NCBI RefSeq assembly: GCF_014643535.1 | Contig: NZ_BMJQ01000009.1 | Location: 248,001-312,000, forward strand | Source: Aliidongia dinghuensis | Lineage (GTDB): Bacteria > Pseudomonadota > Alphaproteobacteria > ATCC43930 > CGMCC-115725 | Length of the DNA: 64,000 nt | Reading direction: 5' to 3' | Part shown: one piece after another, positions 7,068-15,080 of the stretch | Numbering within the stretch: the first letter of the stretch is position 1 | How the letters are laid out: every line of letters starts with the position of its first letter | The notes under the pieces: model-generated | Database searches by the model: none | Seen by the model: the letters and a program-made list of their open reading frames with translations, nothing else | What the model was told of the DNA's origin: nothing | Translations under genes and position numbers: made by a program

Positions 7068-9743
7068 TCACTGCGTCAACCCATCCCAATGGTCATGCAA
7101 CCGCTCCGGATCCTCCCCGTACGTTTCCCAATAGAGCTGCTTCGGGCTGCTCAACAACTGGCCGCCGTCTCTCGTCAGCGGGCGATAGACCGTGCCGATC
7201 GACGAGCGGCTCGGGAATGGCGTTGCGAGGTCGATCGGGATGCTGATGAACAGGCCGCGGTCAAACCGGCCTTCGCCAAAGATCCTCGACGGCACGTTGG
7301 TGATGGTGAAGAAGCCGCCGACGCGCATGCCACTCTCGAACTCGCGCGAGAGCTCATAGGTGAAGCCGATGTCACGCGCCAGATAGCGGCCGACCCGAAG
7401 CGTGCTCTGCAGGCCGTACCACGGCATGTCGTAATAGACGGATGCCTGGGCGGTCGCGACATTGTAGCTCTGGAAGTTGAACTGCTCGTGGAAACCACGC
7501 TTATAGAGCTGGTTCGCCTCCAGCCCGAACGCCCAGCGTGAGCCGTAGGGGCGCCAGAGCAGCTCGCCGTCGACGCCGCCGTACATCTCCTCGAGCAGGC
7601 CGGCGGTGAGACGGCCGTAGAGATCGTCGCCGAGCCGCGTCTCGTAGTCGGCATAGAGGCTCTGGATGCCGTACTTGCCGTCTTTCAGATATTGCGCGAT
7701 GTCGCTGCGCACATGGGGCAAGAGGCTGTTCGACGGATTCTGCAGGCGGTTGAGGTTGTCCAGCATGTTGACGCCGAATTCGCCGGACAAGGTCAGGCCG
7801 GGCCGGATCTGCGCATCGGTCGAGAGCCCGGCATAGAGCGAATAGAGGAAGAAGCCGTTGGGGCCGTTCAACTGCGTCTTGAGCCGCGGCCGGATGCGAT
7901 AGGTGAAATCCGGGAAGATGTCGGGGTTCTCGATCGCGCCGTCGCCGAGCGCGTCGCCGCCTGAAAGCTCGGCATGGGCGAACACTTCCTCCGCCGTGCC
8001 GCGGCCGGTGAAGGCGCGCTCGAGGTCGTCGCGGCGCATCTTGACGCGCCCGACCTCGACCCCGCCCTCGACCTCGGCGATGGTGATCTCCGTGACCTCC
8101 GCCGGCGCGCGCGCGTCGATGATGCGGGCCGCGTCACCCAGCGCCTTCGGCAGATAGCGGTAGCGGTAGTTGCCGAGGCGCAGGATCGCCTCGTGGCCTT
8201 TGATCTCGAACGAATAGCCGATCATCTTCGCCGCCTCGAGATCGGCGAAGATCGCCTTGGCGATCTCCCGGTCCAGCCGCTCGATCGTGCGATGCGGCGC
8301 CGGAACTGGTTTGGGGTCGGGATTCTGCGCGCGCACGCTCTCGTCCGTGCGCCCGGTCATAGCCACCGCGCGCTCGAGCGCCGGCAGGTCCAGCCGGTAA
8401 CGCCGCTCGCTGCCCCCGTCGTCGAGCGTGAGATCGACCCGGTCGACCGCCGGCTGCAGACGCCCGGCCATGCGAGCGAACTGGCCAATGTCCTCGGCGA
8501 GGTCGCCACGCGCCGCCGCCCGGCGCACCACGGTCACGCGGCGCACGCCCCCCGTCGCGCCCCCCCCCGTCGCGCCCCCCCCGGCCGTGCCGATCGACAG
8601 GATGCGGAAACCCAGCCCGTCGGCGGCGAGGCCGAGGTCGCCGAGTGCGCTCCAGCTTTCCGCCGGCAGCGGTGCCGGCACAGGCTCCGGCCGCGGCAGC
8701 GCGGTGCGCACTGTCGCCGGGTCGCTTGGGTCGGTGCCTGCGAGCGCTTTGTCGCGCACGGCCACCTCATCCGGCGGCAGCGGCGGCACTGGCACCCGCT
8801 GCGGATCGATCTTCGGGACATGGCTCAGCAGTGGCGCCTCGGCCCCGGTCAGATGTCCAAGGTTGGTCTTGAAGCCGACGCGCAGCATCACCGTGTTCTG
8901 GCGCTCCATGCCGAGCGAGATCTCGGGGCCGGACGAGAACGGGCGATAGACGAAGCCGGCGTCGATCGGGCCGGCCGACTTGATGTCGTTGATCTCGTTG
9001 AACGAGTCGTGGCGGAAATCGTTCGGATTGAAATCGAGCTTGAAGATGAGCCCGTCCCACGGCGTCTTGTATTCGAAGCCGCCGAACAGGCTCATGTTGG
9101 GGCCCGTGAAGAAGTCGGTGCGGAAGCCGCCCGCGCCCGAGATCGGATGACGATTGGCAAAATGGCTGGATAGAAACTTGAGCGGGTTGGGAAACATCGC
9201 GTCGCTCGCAAGCTGGCCCCAGCCGAGCCCGAGCGTCACGTCGAAATCGCCGTAGCGCTTGGTCGCGACGAGATATTCCTCGTCGAACTGGCCGAGCTGC
9301 GCGAAGTCGGTGATGCCCATGGTGACGTCAGGCAGGTCCGGCCCCTCGCGCGACAGCCGGAAGCGCAGGTCGAGGCCACGGTCGCGGTAGCTCTGGTGGC
9401 CGCCGAAACCGGAGCCGAGGCCGTAGAGCCGGTTCGTGATCTGCGTCGTGCGGAACACGCCTTCGAGCCAGGGGAAGGCCTGGCCGGATAAGGCGAAGCG
9501 GTGATAAGGCGAGATGAAGCTGCCGCTGCCGCGGATGTCGCCATCGTCGCCCATGCGCGCGGTCGGCACCTGGAACAGGCCGATCTCGCCGAAATCGTCC
9601 TGCGAGGGATAGAGCCCCTGCCCCGGATCGAGGATCTCGCGCAGCTCCCCGTCGGCCCGCGCCGCCCCGGCGAGGCAAAATAGCGCCGCGCCCGCCATCA
9701 GCCGAAACCGATGGTGGGAGAAACGCGCAAGGAAGAAGGCCAC
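7068..9743 (-). CDS. yjbH: YjbH-family outer-membrane exopolysaccharide protein
   Basis: This 891-residue exported protein belongs to the YjbH (GfcD) family, which is found with polysaccharide export genes and is thought to act as an outer-membrane beta-barrel. A signal peptide covers residues 1-30 and ends ...GAARA before DGE. The N-terminal half contains the family's repeated beta-strand pattern (IGLFQVPTARMG near residue 52). A linker rich in Pro, Ala and Gly lies around residues 325-400 and is encoded by three poly-C tracts on the plus strand. The C-terminal half has further barrel strands and ends DHWDGLTQ. It is transcribed 32 bases after the SLBB exporter gene. Its last 103 codons are duplicated at 5435-5747. 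Confidence 0.9.
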   Translation of the reverse strand: MAFFLARFSHHRFRLMAGAALFCLAGAARADGELREILDPGQGLYPSQDDFGEIGLFQVPTARMGDDGDIRGSGSFISPYHRFALSGQAFPWLEGVFRTTQITNRLYGLGSGFGGHQSYRDRGLDLRFRLSREGPDLPDVTMGITDFAQLGQFDEEYLVATKRYGDFDVTLGLGWGQLASDAMFPNPLKFLSSHFANRHPISGAGGFRTDFFTGPNMSLFGGFEYKTPWDGLIFKLDFNPNDFRHDSFNEINDIKSAGPIDAGFVYRPFSSGPEISLGMERQNTVMLRVGFKTNLGHLTGAEAPLLSHVPKIDPQRVPVPPLPPDEVAVRDKALAGTDPSDPATVRTALPRPEPVPAPLPAESWSALGDLGLAADGLGFRILSIGTAGGGATGGGATGGVRRVTVVRRAAARGDLAEDIGQFARMAGRLQPAVDRVDLTLDDGGSERRYRLDLPALERAVAMTGRTDESVRAQNPDPKPVPAPHRTIERLDREIAKAIFADLEAAKMIGYSFEIKGHEAILRLGNYRYRYLPKALGDAARIIDARAPAEVTEITIAEVEGGVEVGRVKMRRDDLERAFTGRGTAEEVFAHAELSGGDALGDGAIENPDIFPDFTYRIRPRLKTQLNGPNGFFLYSLYAGLSTDAQIRPGLTLSGEFGVNMLDNLNRLQNPSNSLLPHVRSDIAQYLKDGKYGIQSLYADYETRLGDDLYGRLTAGLLEEMYGGVDGELLWRPYGSRWAFGLEANQLYKRGFHEQFNFQSYNVATAQASVYYDMPWYGLQSTLRVGRYLARDIGFTYELSREFESGMRVGGFFTITNVPSRIFGEGRFDRGLFISIPIDLATPFPSRSSIGTVYRPLTRDGGQLLSSPKQLYWETYGEDPERLHDHWDGLTQ
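7071..7380. repeat. 310-bp direct repeat, copy B (within yjbH)
   Basis: This is the intact-gene copy of the direct repeat, colinear with 5438-5747 at a constant offset of 1633 bases. It covers the last codons of yjbH almost to the stop codon. Confidence 0.9.
8548..8582. repeat. Three poly-C tracts (C6, C9, C8) inside yjbH
   Basis: Homopolymer runs of six (8548-8553), nine (8560-8568) and eight (8575-8582) cytosines are separated by GTCGCG, forming a short tandem array. On the coding strand they are poly-G and encode a Gly-rich linker. Runs of this length are prone to strand slippage, and any change not divisible by three would truncate the protein. Confidence 0.9.
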
Positions 9744-9775
9744 CCGAGCTTCTCGAATCCGACCGACGATCGCGC

Positions 9776-12652
9776 CTAGTTGTTGATGACCGCGAGCGAC
9801 GCCGCCGTGATGGCGATCTGGCTCAGCACCTGCGTCACGTCGCGGATGACCGAGAGCGCATCAGGCGAGAGGTCGCGCGGCACGACGATCGTGCTGCCTG
9901 GCGGCACCGCGACCTTCGAGAAGTTCCACATCGACGAGCTGACCGGCTCCGCCGCCCCGTTCGGCAGGACGACGAAGACGTGGTCCGTGTCGGCGGTCTG
10001 CAGATAGCCGCCCGCACGCTTGATATATTCCTTGGGCGCAATACCCGCTTCGAACTGCTGGGAGCTGGGGTTGAGCACGTCGCCGGTCACCGAGACCGAG
10101 TTCGGCCGCTTCGGCATGGTGATGCGATCGCCCGGCTCGAGAATGATGTCGAGATCGGGCCGGGCGGCAAGCGTCGCCGGATCAGCCTCGAAGACGACGC
10201 GGCCCAGCGGCTTCGCCGACTTGAGCTCGGTCATCGCCGCCTGCAGCGAGGCGATGGTCGACGCGTTCGAATTGACGTTGGCCCCGGAAACATTCGCGAC
10301 GGCGGCGGTCAGGCCGGCATCGATCTGCCGGATGCTCCGATCGATGCCTTCCTGCTCGGACCGCTGCGCCGACAGGCGGGTCAGCACCGCGCCATAAGGA
10401 TAGGCATCGTCGGTCAGGCCGCCGGCGCGGCGGATGAGCTCGGACAGTTTCTCGCCGCGCCGAATGTCGAACAGGCCTGCCTGCTTGAATTCACCGGCCA
10501 GTACCACCGGCCCGCTGTCACGTCGGTCGTAGACCGAGTTGAAATGCACCACGTCGCCGGCGAACAGCGGCACACGCGCAAAATCCGCCTGCGTCAGGCT
10601 CAAGGTCTGCCGATCGACGTTCGCAAGGCCTTGCGGGCCATCGATCGTGAAATGCGAGACCTCGATGTTCTTGAAGTCAGCCGCCCGGGTGACGCCGCCC
10701 GCCGCCTGCTCGACCTCGGCGAGGCTCGCCTCGACGACCGGGTAGATGCCGGGCCGGCGGACTTCGCCGCGCAGGGTGATCGCGTGCTCGACCAGGAACG
10801 GCAGCAGGTCGGGATAGCGGCCCATGATCGGCGGGCACGGCTGCACGCTCTGCGTCGGCGCCGCGGCACCGGCGCCGCTGGTCGCCAGCTGCACGGCATT
10901 GTCGAACCGCCCGCTGTTGGCGTCCGATTGCACGATGGCCGCCAGTTCCTGGAGTGCCGGACACCCGCGATTCTGCGCCGCGTCCCGGTCGAACGCCTGC
11001 GGCGCCGCATCGGCTGCGGGGTCATTCGACCCCCGCGGCCAGGACGAGATCAGGTAGGGATCGCTGTAGATGGGCAGTTCCGTTGACGGCTGCAGCGGTA
11101 CGCCATTCGTCGTCGGCTGCGCGCGCCCATTGATCAAGGCCGCATTGTTGCCGCCGCCGCCATGCTGGATCAGCACCGATTCGCCGGGGGCAAGCGGCCG
11201 GGTCGCGAGCAGGCTCGGCGGCGTCTGGCCGACCAGCACGGCCTGGACGTCGGACGAGGCGAGATAGGCGATGTCGTCCTTGCCGAGCACGATCAGGGTG
11301 TCGAGGCTGTGTAGCGGATAGTCGCGCGTGCCGGCCAGCACGGCGGCGAGATCGATGCCCTCCATGCGCCGGACCTGGGTCGTCGGGTCGACCGTGACCA
11401 GCACGGCGAGCGGCAGATAAGGATCGAGCCCGAGTGTCGTCCCGTTGCCGATGAGCGCGCGGACCGACCGTGCCTGGGCGAGCGCCCGCTCGCCCGGGAC
11501 GCGGACCCGGCCGTAGAGGCTGACCTGGTCGACCTGGATGTTCTCGCGCTTCTCGACCAGCAGCAGGTCGCCCGGCTGCAGCATGACGCGGCCCGAAGCC
11601 TCGATCTCCGTCGTGCGCTGCCGGCCGGACGCGTCGAACGAGACCCGGATCAGCCGGTTGCCGGCCGGGCGCAGGAAGCCGCCGGCGAGGTCGACCAGCG
11701 CGCGCGTCGCGATCCCGCCGCGCGGGATCTCGTAGATCGCCGGGCGGGCGATATCGCCGGCAACGGCGACCGTGGCGCCGAGCGGGGCGACCGAGATCTG
11801 GTCGCCCTCGGCGAGCTTGATGTCGATGTCCGCCTTGCTCCCGGTCAGGAGATCATAGAGATCGATCGTCCGGCTCTGGCCGTCGCGGGTGAGCGTGACG
11901 TTGCGCAGGCTCGCGCCCTGGGCGAGCTCGCCGCTCAAGGCGTCGACGACCGTCGCAAACGCGCTCAAATGCTTCTGCCCTGGGTTCTTGACCTCGCCCG
12001 CGACCAGCACGGTGATCTGCCGCACTTCGCCCAGCGACACGAAGCTGTCGGTATTGACGTAAGCGCGCTTCACGGCGGCCTCGAGATCGGCGCGGAAGTC
12101 GCCGAACGTGCGCCCGACCGCCGGCACCGGCGGCAAGTCGGGCAGCACCACCTGGCCGTCGCGCCCGACACGCGTGCGATAGGTGCGCGACACCTGGCCG
12201 CGCAGCGTCGCCACGACCTCATCGCCGAAGCCCATGACGTAGCTGTCGCGCAGCGCGCCGGTGACCGTGCCGCCTGTGGCCGGCGTCGAACGGGCGAAAA
12301 GCTCTCGGCCGAACAGACGCAGCGACGCGCTCGCCCGGGCCGAATAGTCCTGCTCGAGCGGCGTCGGCGGCAGCGGACTGGATTGAGCGCGGAGGCCCGA
12401 CTGCAGGTTGTTCGCGTTGGGGTTCTGCTGGCCACTCTGGAGGCTGCCGCGCTCCTGTCCCGTCGGCAGCGGCTGCTGGACGTTGAGCTCGCCGGTATCA
12501 CCACCCTGCTGGCGCTGCAGCTGGTCGAGCAGCGTCTGCGGTATCGCCGGCAGCGTCTGGGCCAGCGTCGCCCCCGACTGAATGGCCGAAGCGCCGATCG
12601 ACAGGCCGAGGAGGATGGTGAAAATTACGCGACGACCAGCTAGCATATTCAA
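9776..12652 (-). CDS. Poly_export/SLBB polysaccharide export protein, long form
   Basis: This 958-residue exported protein is related to the Wza/GfcE outer-membrane export channel proteins. A signal peptide occupies about residues 1-32 (ends ...SGATLAQ). A Gln/Pro-rich linker follows, then a Poly_export domain near residues 136-205 (GDEVVATLRGQVSRTYRTRV). Several SLBB-type beta-grasp units come after it, for example ITVLVAGEVKNPG, VAVAGDIARPAIYEI, ITLRGEVRRPGIYPV, VVLAGEFKQAGLFDI and VSVTGDVLNP. It is more than twice the length of Wza (about 380 residues), mainly through extra SLBB units. It lacks an obvious lipobox Cys. It heads the minus-strand pair with yjbH and diverges from yjbF over only 30 bases, which points to shared control. 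It probably forms the periplasm-spanning export conduit. Confidence 0.88.
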   Translation of the reverse strand: MNMLAGRRVIFTILLGLSIGASAIQSGATLAQTLPAIPQTLLDQLQRQQGGDTGELNVQQPLPTGQERGSLQSGQQNPNANNLQSGLRAQSSPLPPTPLEQDYSARASASLRLFGRELFARSTPATGGTVTGALRDSYVMGFGDEVVATLRGQVSRTYRTRVGRDGQVVLPDLPPVPAVGRTFGDFRADLEAAVKRAYVNTDSFVSLGEVRQITVLVAGEVKNPGQKHLSAFATVVDALSGELAQGASLRNVTLTRDGQSRTIDLYDLLTGSKADIDIKLAEGDQISVAPLGATVAVAGDIARPAIYEIPRGGIATRALVDLAGGFLRPAGNRLIRVSFDASGRQRTTEIEASGRVMLQPGDLLLVEKRENIQVDQVSLYGRVRVPGERALAQARSVRALIGNGTTLGLDPYLPLAVLVTVDPTTQVRRMEGIDLAAVLAGTRDYPLHSLDTLIVLGKDDIAYLASSDVQAVLVGQTPPSLLATRPLAPGESVLIQHGGGGNNAALINGRAQPTTNGVPLQPSTELPIYSDPYLISSWPRGSNDPAADAAPQAFDRDAAQNRGCPALQELAAIVQSDANSGRFDNAVQLATSGAGAAAPTQSVQPCPPIMGRYPDLLPFLVEHAITLRGEVRRPGIYPVVEASLAEVEQAAGGVTRAADFKNIEVSHFTIDGPQGLANVDRQTLSLTQADFARVPLFAGDVVHFNSVYDRRDSGPVVLAGEFKQAGLFDIRRGEKLSELIRRAGGLTDDAYPYGAVLTRLSAQRSEQEGIDRSIRQIDAGLTAAVANVSGANVNSNASTIASLQAAMTELKSAKPLGRVVFEADPATLAARPDLDIILEPGDRITMPKRPNSVSVTGDVLNPSSQQFEAGIAPKEYIKRAGGYLQTADTDHVFVVLPNGAAEPVSSSMWNFSKVAVPPGSTIVVPRDLSPDALSVIRDVTQVLSQIAITAASLAVINN

Positions 12653-12682
12653 TTCCTACGGCTTGGCCAGACAGGTTAATTC

Positions 12683-13357
12683 GTGACAATCAATTCGGTG
12701 AAGATAACGCGGCGCTCTGCACTTCTCGGTGCAGGGACTTTTCTACTGGCAGGCTGCGGCAACTCCCGCAATCCGAATCTTTCGGCGGCCGCCGATCTCG
12801 CGCGCAGTTTTTTCGCCGACCGTGCCTTTACGGACGCAGATGTCGAGCGCGTGCCGTTCGCCAGTATCGGCGTGCAGCTTGGCACGGCGCCCGAAGCGAT
12901 GGTCGTGCTGGCGACGGTCGACGGCAACGATCTGACCTGGATCGCGGCCGACCGCTCGCTCATCGTCACCCGCCATGGTCGTATCATCCGTTTCACGAGC
13001 GGCGACATCGATGTCGTGACCGCACCCGGCAGCACGGACCCGGTTGCCGATGGCGCGGTCGCTGCCGGAGATTGCATGCGGCTGCTCGACTTCCCCAAGG
13101 CGCAGCTCTTTTCCGTGCCCGCCCAGTCGACGCTGGCCGCAACCGGTCAGGCGCGCGTGACGCTGCTCCACGGCGAGATCACGACCCGCAGTTTCACCGA
13201 GACCGGCATCAGCCATCCGCTCGCCTGGGAGTTCGAGAACCATTTCTATCTCGACGCCGAAACGAAGCGGGTCTGGCAGTCCAACCAGAACGTGACGCCG
13301 CAATTGCCGCCGATCAAAATCCGCGTGCTTCGCCCGTATTCGGGTGACATCGCCTGA
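12683..13357 (+). CDS. yjbF: YjbF/GfcB-family lipoprotein
   Basis: This 224-residue protein belongs to the YjbF (GfcB) family of lipoproteins found in group 4 capsule and yjb exopolysaccharide operons. The N-terminus has an Arg pair (ITRRSALL) and a lipobox LLAGC at about residues 21-25, so the mature protein should be lipidated on Cys25. The core motifs WIAADRSLIVTRHGRIIR and the Trp-rich segment ending VWQSNQNVTPQLPPIKI match the family. The start is a GTG at 12683 with only a weak ribosome site; a second GTG in frame at 12698 is possible. It diverges from the exporter gene. No yjbG (GfcC) homologue lies in the window, so the usual set is incomplete here or dispersed. Confidence 0.87.
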   Translation: MTINSVKITRRSALLGAGTFLLAGCGNSRNPNLSAAADLARSFFADRAFTDADVERVPFASIGVQLGTAPEAMVVLATVDGNDLTWIAADRSLIVTRHGRIIRFTSGDIDVVTAPGSTDPVADGAVAAGDCMRLLDFPKAQLFSVPAQSTLAATGQARVTLLHGEITTRSFTETGISHPLAWEFENHFYLDAETKRVWQSNQNVTPQLPPIKIRVLRPYSGDIA

Positions 13358-13413
13358 GAGATCCCCCCGGACCCGCCGGCGGGCAGATCGCCGGCCGGCC
13401 GGTTATATACCAT

Positions 13414-13425
13414 CGCCGATCGGCG
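13414..13425. promoter_or_regulatory. 12-bp perfect palindrome upstream of the transglycosylase gene
   Basis: CGCCGATCGGCG is a perfect palindrome about 90 bases before the next start codon and just after a TATATA-containing stretch. It could be an operator, but in G+C-rich DNA a chance origin is quite possible. Confidence 0.25.
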
Positions 13426-13434
13426 CACGAGGGT

Positions 13435-13471
13435 AACGCCGCTGATTCGACGCTGCGTGGTGCGGCGTTTT
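13435..13471 (+). terminator. Possible terminator after yjbF
   Basis: Arms AACGCCGC and GCGGCGTT enclose a 19-base loop and are followed by a short run of four T. The loop is long and the T run short, so this is a weak candidate. Confidence 0.3.
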
Positions 13472-13513
13472 CTGCTATGAGCCAAGCCGTCCTTCAACGA
13501 TCGACCCGGCCCC

Positions 13514-13966
13514 ATGCTTCCGGAAGCGGCTGCGGCCTGCATCTATCTCGCCGCGGAGGCGGCCAAGCTGCCGCCGCCAATCCTCATGACCGTGCTGACG
13601 GTCGAGGCCGGCCATGAAGGCACGCATGCGCACAACAGCAATGGCACCGAGGACTACGGGCCCGGCCAGATCAACACGGTCTGGATCGGCGAGATCGCGC
13701 AGGCCATCCGCCGCTCGCCGGAGGAGACGCGCGCGCTCCTGCAATATGACGGCTGCTTCAACATCCGGGTGACGGCAACCCTGCTGCGCCGCCAGATCAA
13801 TGCCGCCGGCGAGTTCTGGACCGGCGTCGGCTGGTATCACTCCCGCAACAAGGCCGAGAGCCTGCGCTACATTCGCCGGGTGATCGCGACGGCCAAGCGC
13901 CTGTTCGGCCCGGAGATCATCGCGAAGACACCAACGGCAGCGGCAGTTCCGCACCCTGATTCCTGA
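13514..13966 (+). CDS. Small lytic-transglycosylase-like (SLT fold) protein
   Basis: This 150-residue protein resembles the SLT/VirB1 lysozyme fold that cleaves peptidoglycan glycan strands. The likely catalytic Glu lies in LTVEAGHEG (about residue 33), followed by a YGPGQIN motif typical of these enzymes and a GWYHSRN motif near residue 113. I see no clear signal peptide, only a moderately hydrophobic N-terminus, so the export route is uncertain. Relatives of this size act as gap-makers for secretion or conjugation machines, but none of those genes is nearby. Its 3' end overlaps the convergent yedK gene by 50 bases. Confidence 0.75.
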   Translation: MLPEAAAACIYLAAEAAKLPPPILMTVLTVEAGHEGTHAHNSNGTEDYGPGQINTVWIGEIAQAIRRSPEETRALLQYDGCFNIRVTATLLRRQINAAGEFWTGVGWYHSRNKAESLRYIRRVIATAKRLFGPEIIAKTPTAAAVPHPDS

Positions 13967-14609
13967 TGTTCCCGACCGCCGGACCGACCGGCCAAAGGTC
14001 GAGCAGAGGCTCGGCGCAGGGGCGCATCAAGGCGACCGCGTCGCCGACTGCCTCGCCCAGCCACACGGGCCAGTCCTCCGGCATCACGATGACCGGCATC
14101 CGGTGGTGAATCGGCGCCATGACCGCATTGGCTGCGGTCGTCACCAGCGTCACGGTCCTGAGGATCTGCCCGTCCGCATCCCGCCAGGCTTCCCAGAGCC
14201 CGGCCAGCGCCAGCGGCGGCCGCTCGCCCGCGTCATTGGCCGGATGAGCGAAGGCATAGGGCTGCTTTGCTCCTTCCGTCGGCCGGTGCCATTCGTAGAA
14301 GCCGTCGGCCGGCACGAGGCAGCGCCGCCGGGCGAATGCGTCGCGGAACGCAGGCTTCTCGCGGATCGTCTCGGCACGGGCGTTATTGAGCGACGCGCCG
14401 ATCTTGGGATCGCGCGCCCAATGCGGCACAAGGCCCCAGCGCAGCGGGTCGAGCGCACGCTCGCCGGTCTTGGGATTGAAGCGGACGGTCAAGAGCGCGT
14501 CCGTGGGAGCGGCGTTATAGCGGGGCGGCGCATTGCTGAGCGGATTCGCCGTGCCGAACAGCTCCGCGAGCCGCTTCGGCGGGCTGGTCTGGAACAGCCT
14601 ACCGCACAT
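13917..14609 (-). CDS. yedK: YedK/HMCES-type abasic-site DNA-protein crosslink enzyme (SRAP domain)
   Basis: This 230-residue SRAP protein shields abasic sites in single-stranded DNA by forming a thiazolidine crosslink through its N-terminal Cys. The ATG at 14609 is chosen because it places that Cys at position 2 (MCGRLF); the in-frame start 12 bases further upstream would bury it. The other catalytic landmarks are visible: YNAAPT, NARAET with the conserved Glu, GFYEW and HHRMP with the active-site His. The family is linked to the SOS response, but I see no LexA box. The stop codon lies inside the 3' end of the convergent transglycosylase gene. Confidence 0.93.
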   Translation of the reverse strand: MCGRLFQTSPPKRLAELFGTANPLSNAPPRYNAAPTDALLTVRFNPKTGERALDPLRWGLVPHWARDPKIGASLNNARAETIREKPAFRDAFARRRCLVPADGFYEWHRPTEGAKQPYAFAHPANDAGERPPLALAGLWEAWRDADGQILRTVTLVTTAANAVMAPIHHRMPVIVMPEDWPVWLGEAVGDAVALMRPCAEPLLDLWPVGPAVGNIRNQGAELPLPLVSSR

Positions 14610-14771
14610 GGGCCAGACCATCCCAATCGGTCGCCGCTGCCGGGCAAAATCTGCCGCCCCTCATCGATTCCCCAAGCTTAAGCAATTGATTCACAACATT
14701 CTCTATCTTGGTATCGTGTTTGCGTCGCACCTGTCATCACGAGTCATTCGTCGATCCCAAGGAGCGTCATC

Positions 14772-15002
14772 ATGACCGAAACCGTCGCCCTCGCCCATCT
14801 CCGCTCGCCGGTCGCGGATAATCCGCTGTCCGCGCTCAAGAACCGCGGCAAGGGCGTACAATTCAGCCTCGCCGACGTTGGCGCCGAAGCGAAGACGCAA
14901 GAGCAGACGGGCACGGCGCTCGGCCAGGTCCGGCCGACCGCGACCGCACCCGGCCACGGCAACCTGCTGAGCGCATCGCTGATCGCCACGCTCGGTAGCT
15001 GA
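14772..15002 (+). CDS. Small protein of unknown function (76 residues)
   Basis: I do not recognise a family. The gene is supported by an AAGGAG element at about 14758-14763, ideally placed before the ATG, and by a strong hairpin terminator 27 bases after the stop. The protein is hydrophilic, with no membrane segment or Cys, and has a Lys/Gly-rich centre (ALKNRGKGVQF) and a Thr/Gln/Ala-rich second half. It is flanked by yedK and the sedolisin gene, both on the other strand, so it is a monocistronic unit. Confidence 0.6.
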   Translation: MTETVALAHLRSPVADNPLSALKNRGKGVQFSLADVGAEAKTQEQTGTALGQVRPTATAPGHGNLLSASLIATLGS

Positions 15003-15028
15003 GAGCTGGGCGGCTGAGGCACAAACGA

Positions 15029-15060
15029 AAATGGCGGGGTTGCCCCCGCCATTTCCATTT
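15029..15060. terminator. Strong hairpin, probably a bidirectional terminator
   Basis: Perfect 11-base arms AAATGGCGGGG (15029-15039) and CCCCGCCATTT (15044-15054) flank a four-base loop, with T-rich sequence on each side. It lies between the convergent small gene at 14772 and the sedolisin gene at 15081. Confidence 0.8.
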
Positions 15061-15080
15061 CCCCTTGCCTAGGACTGGCG

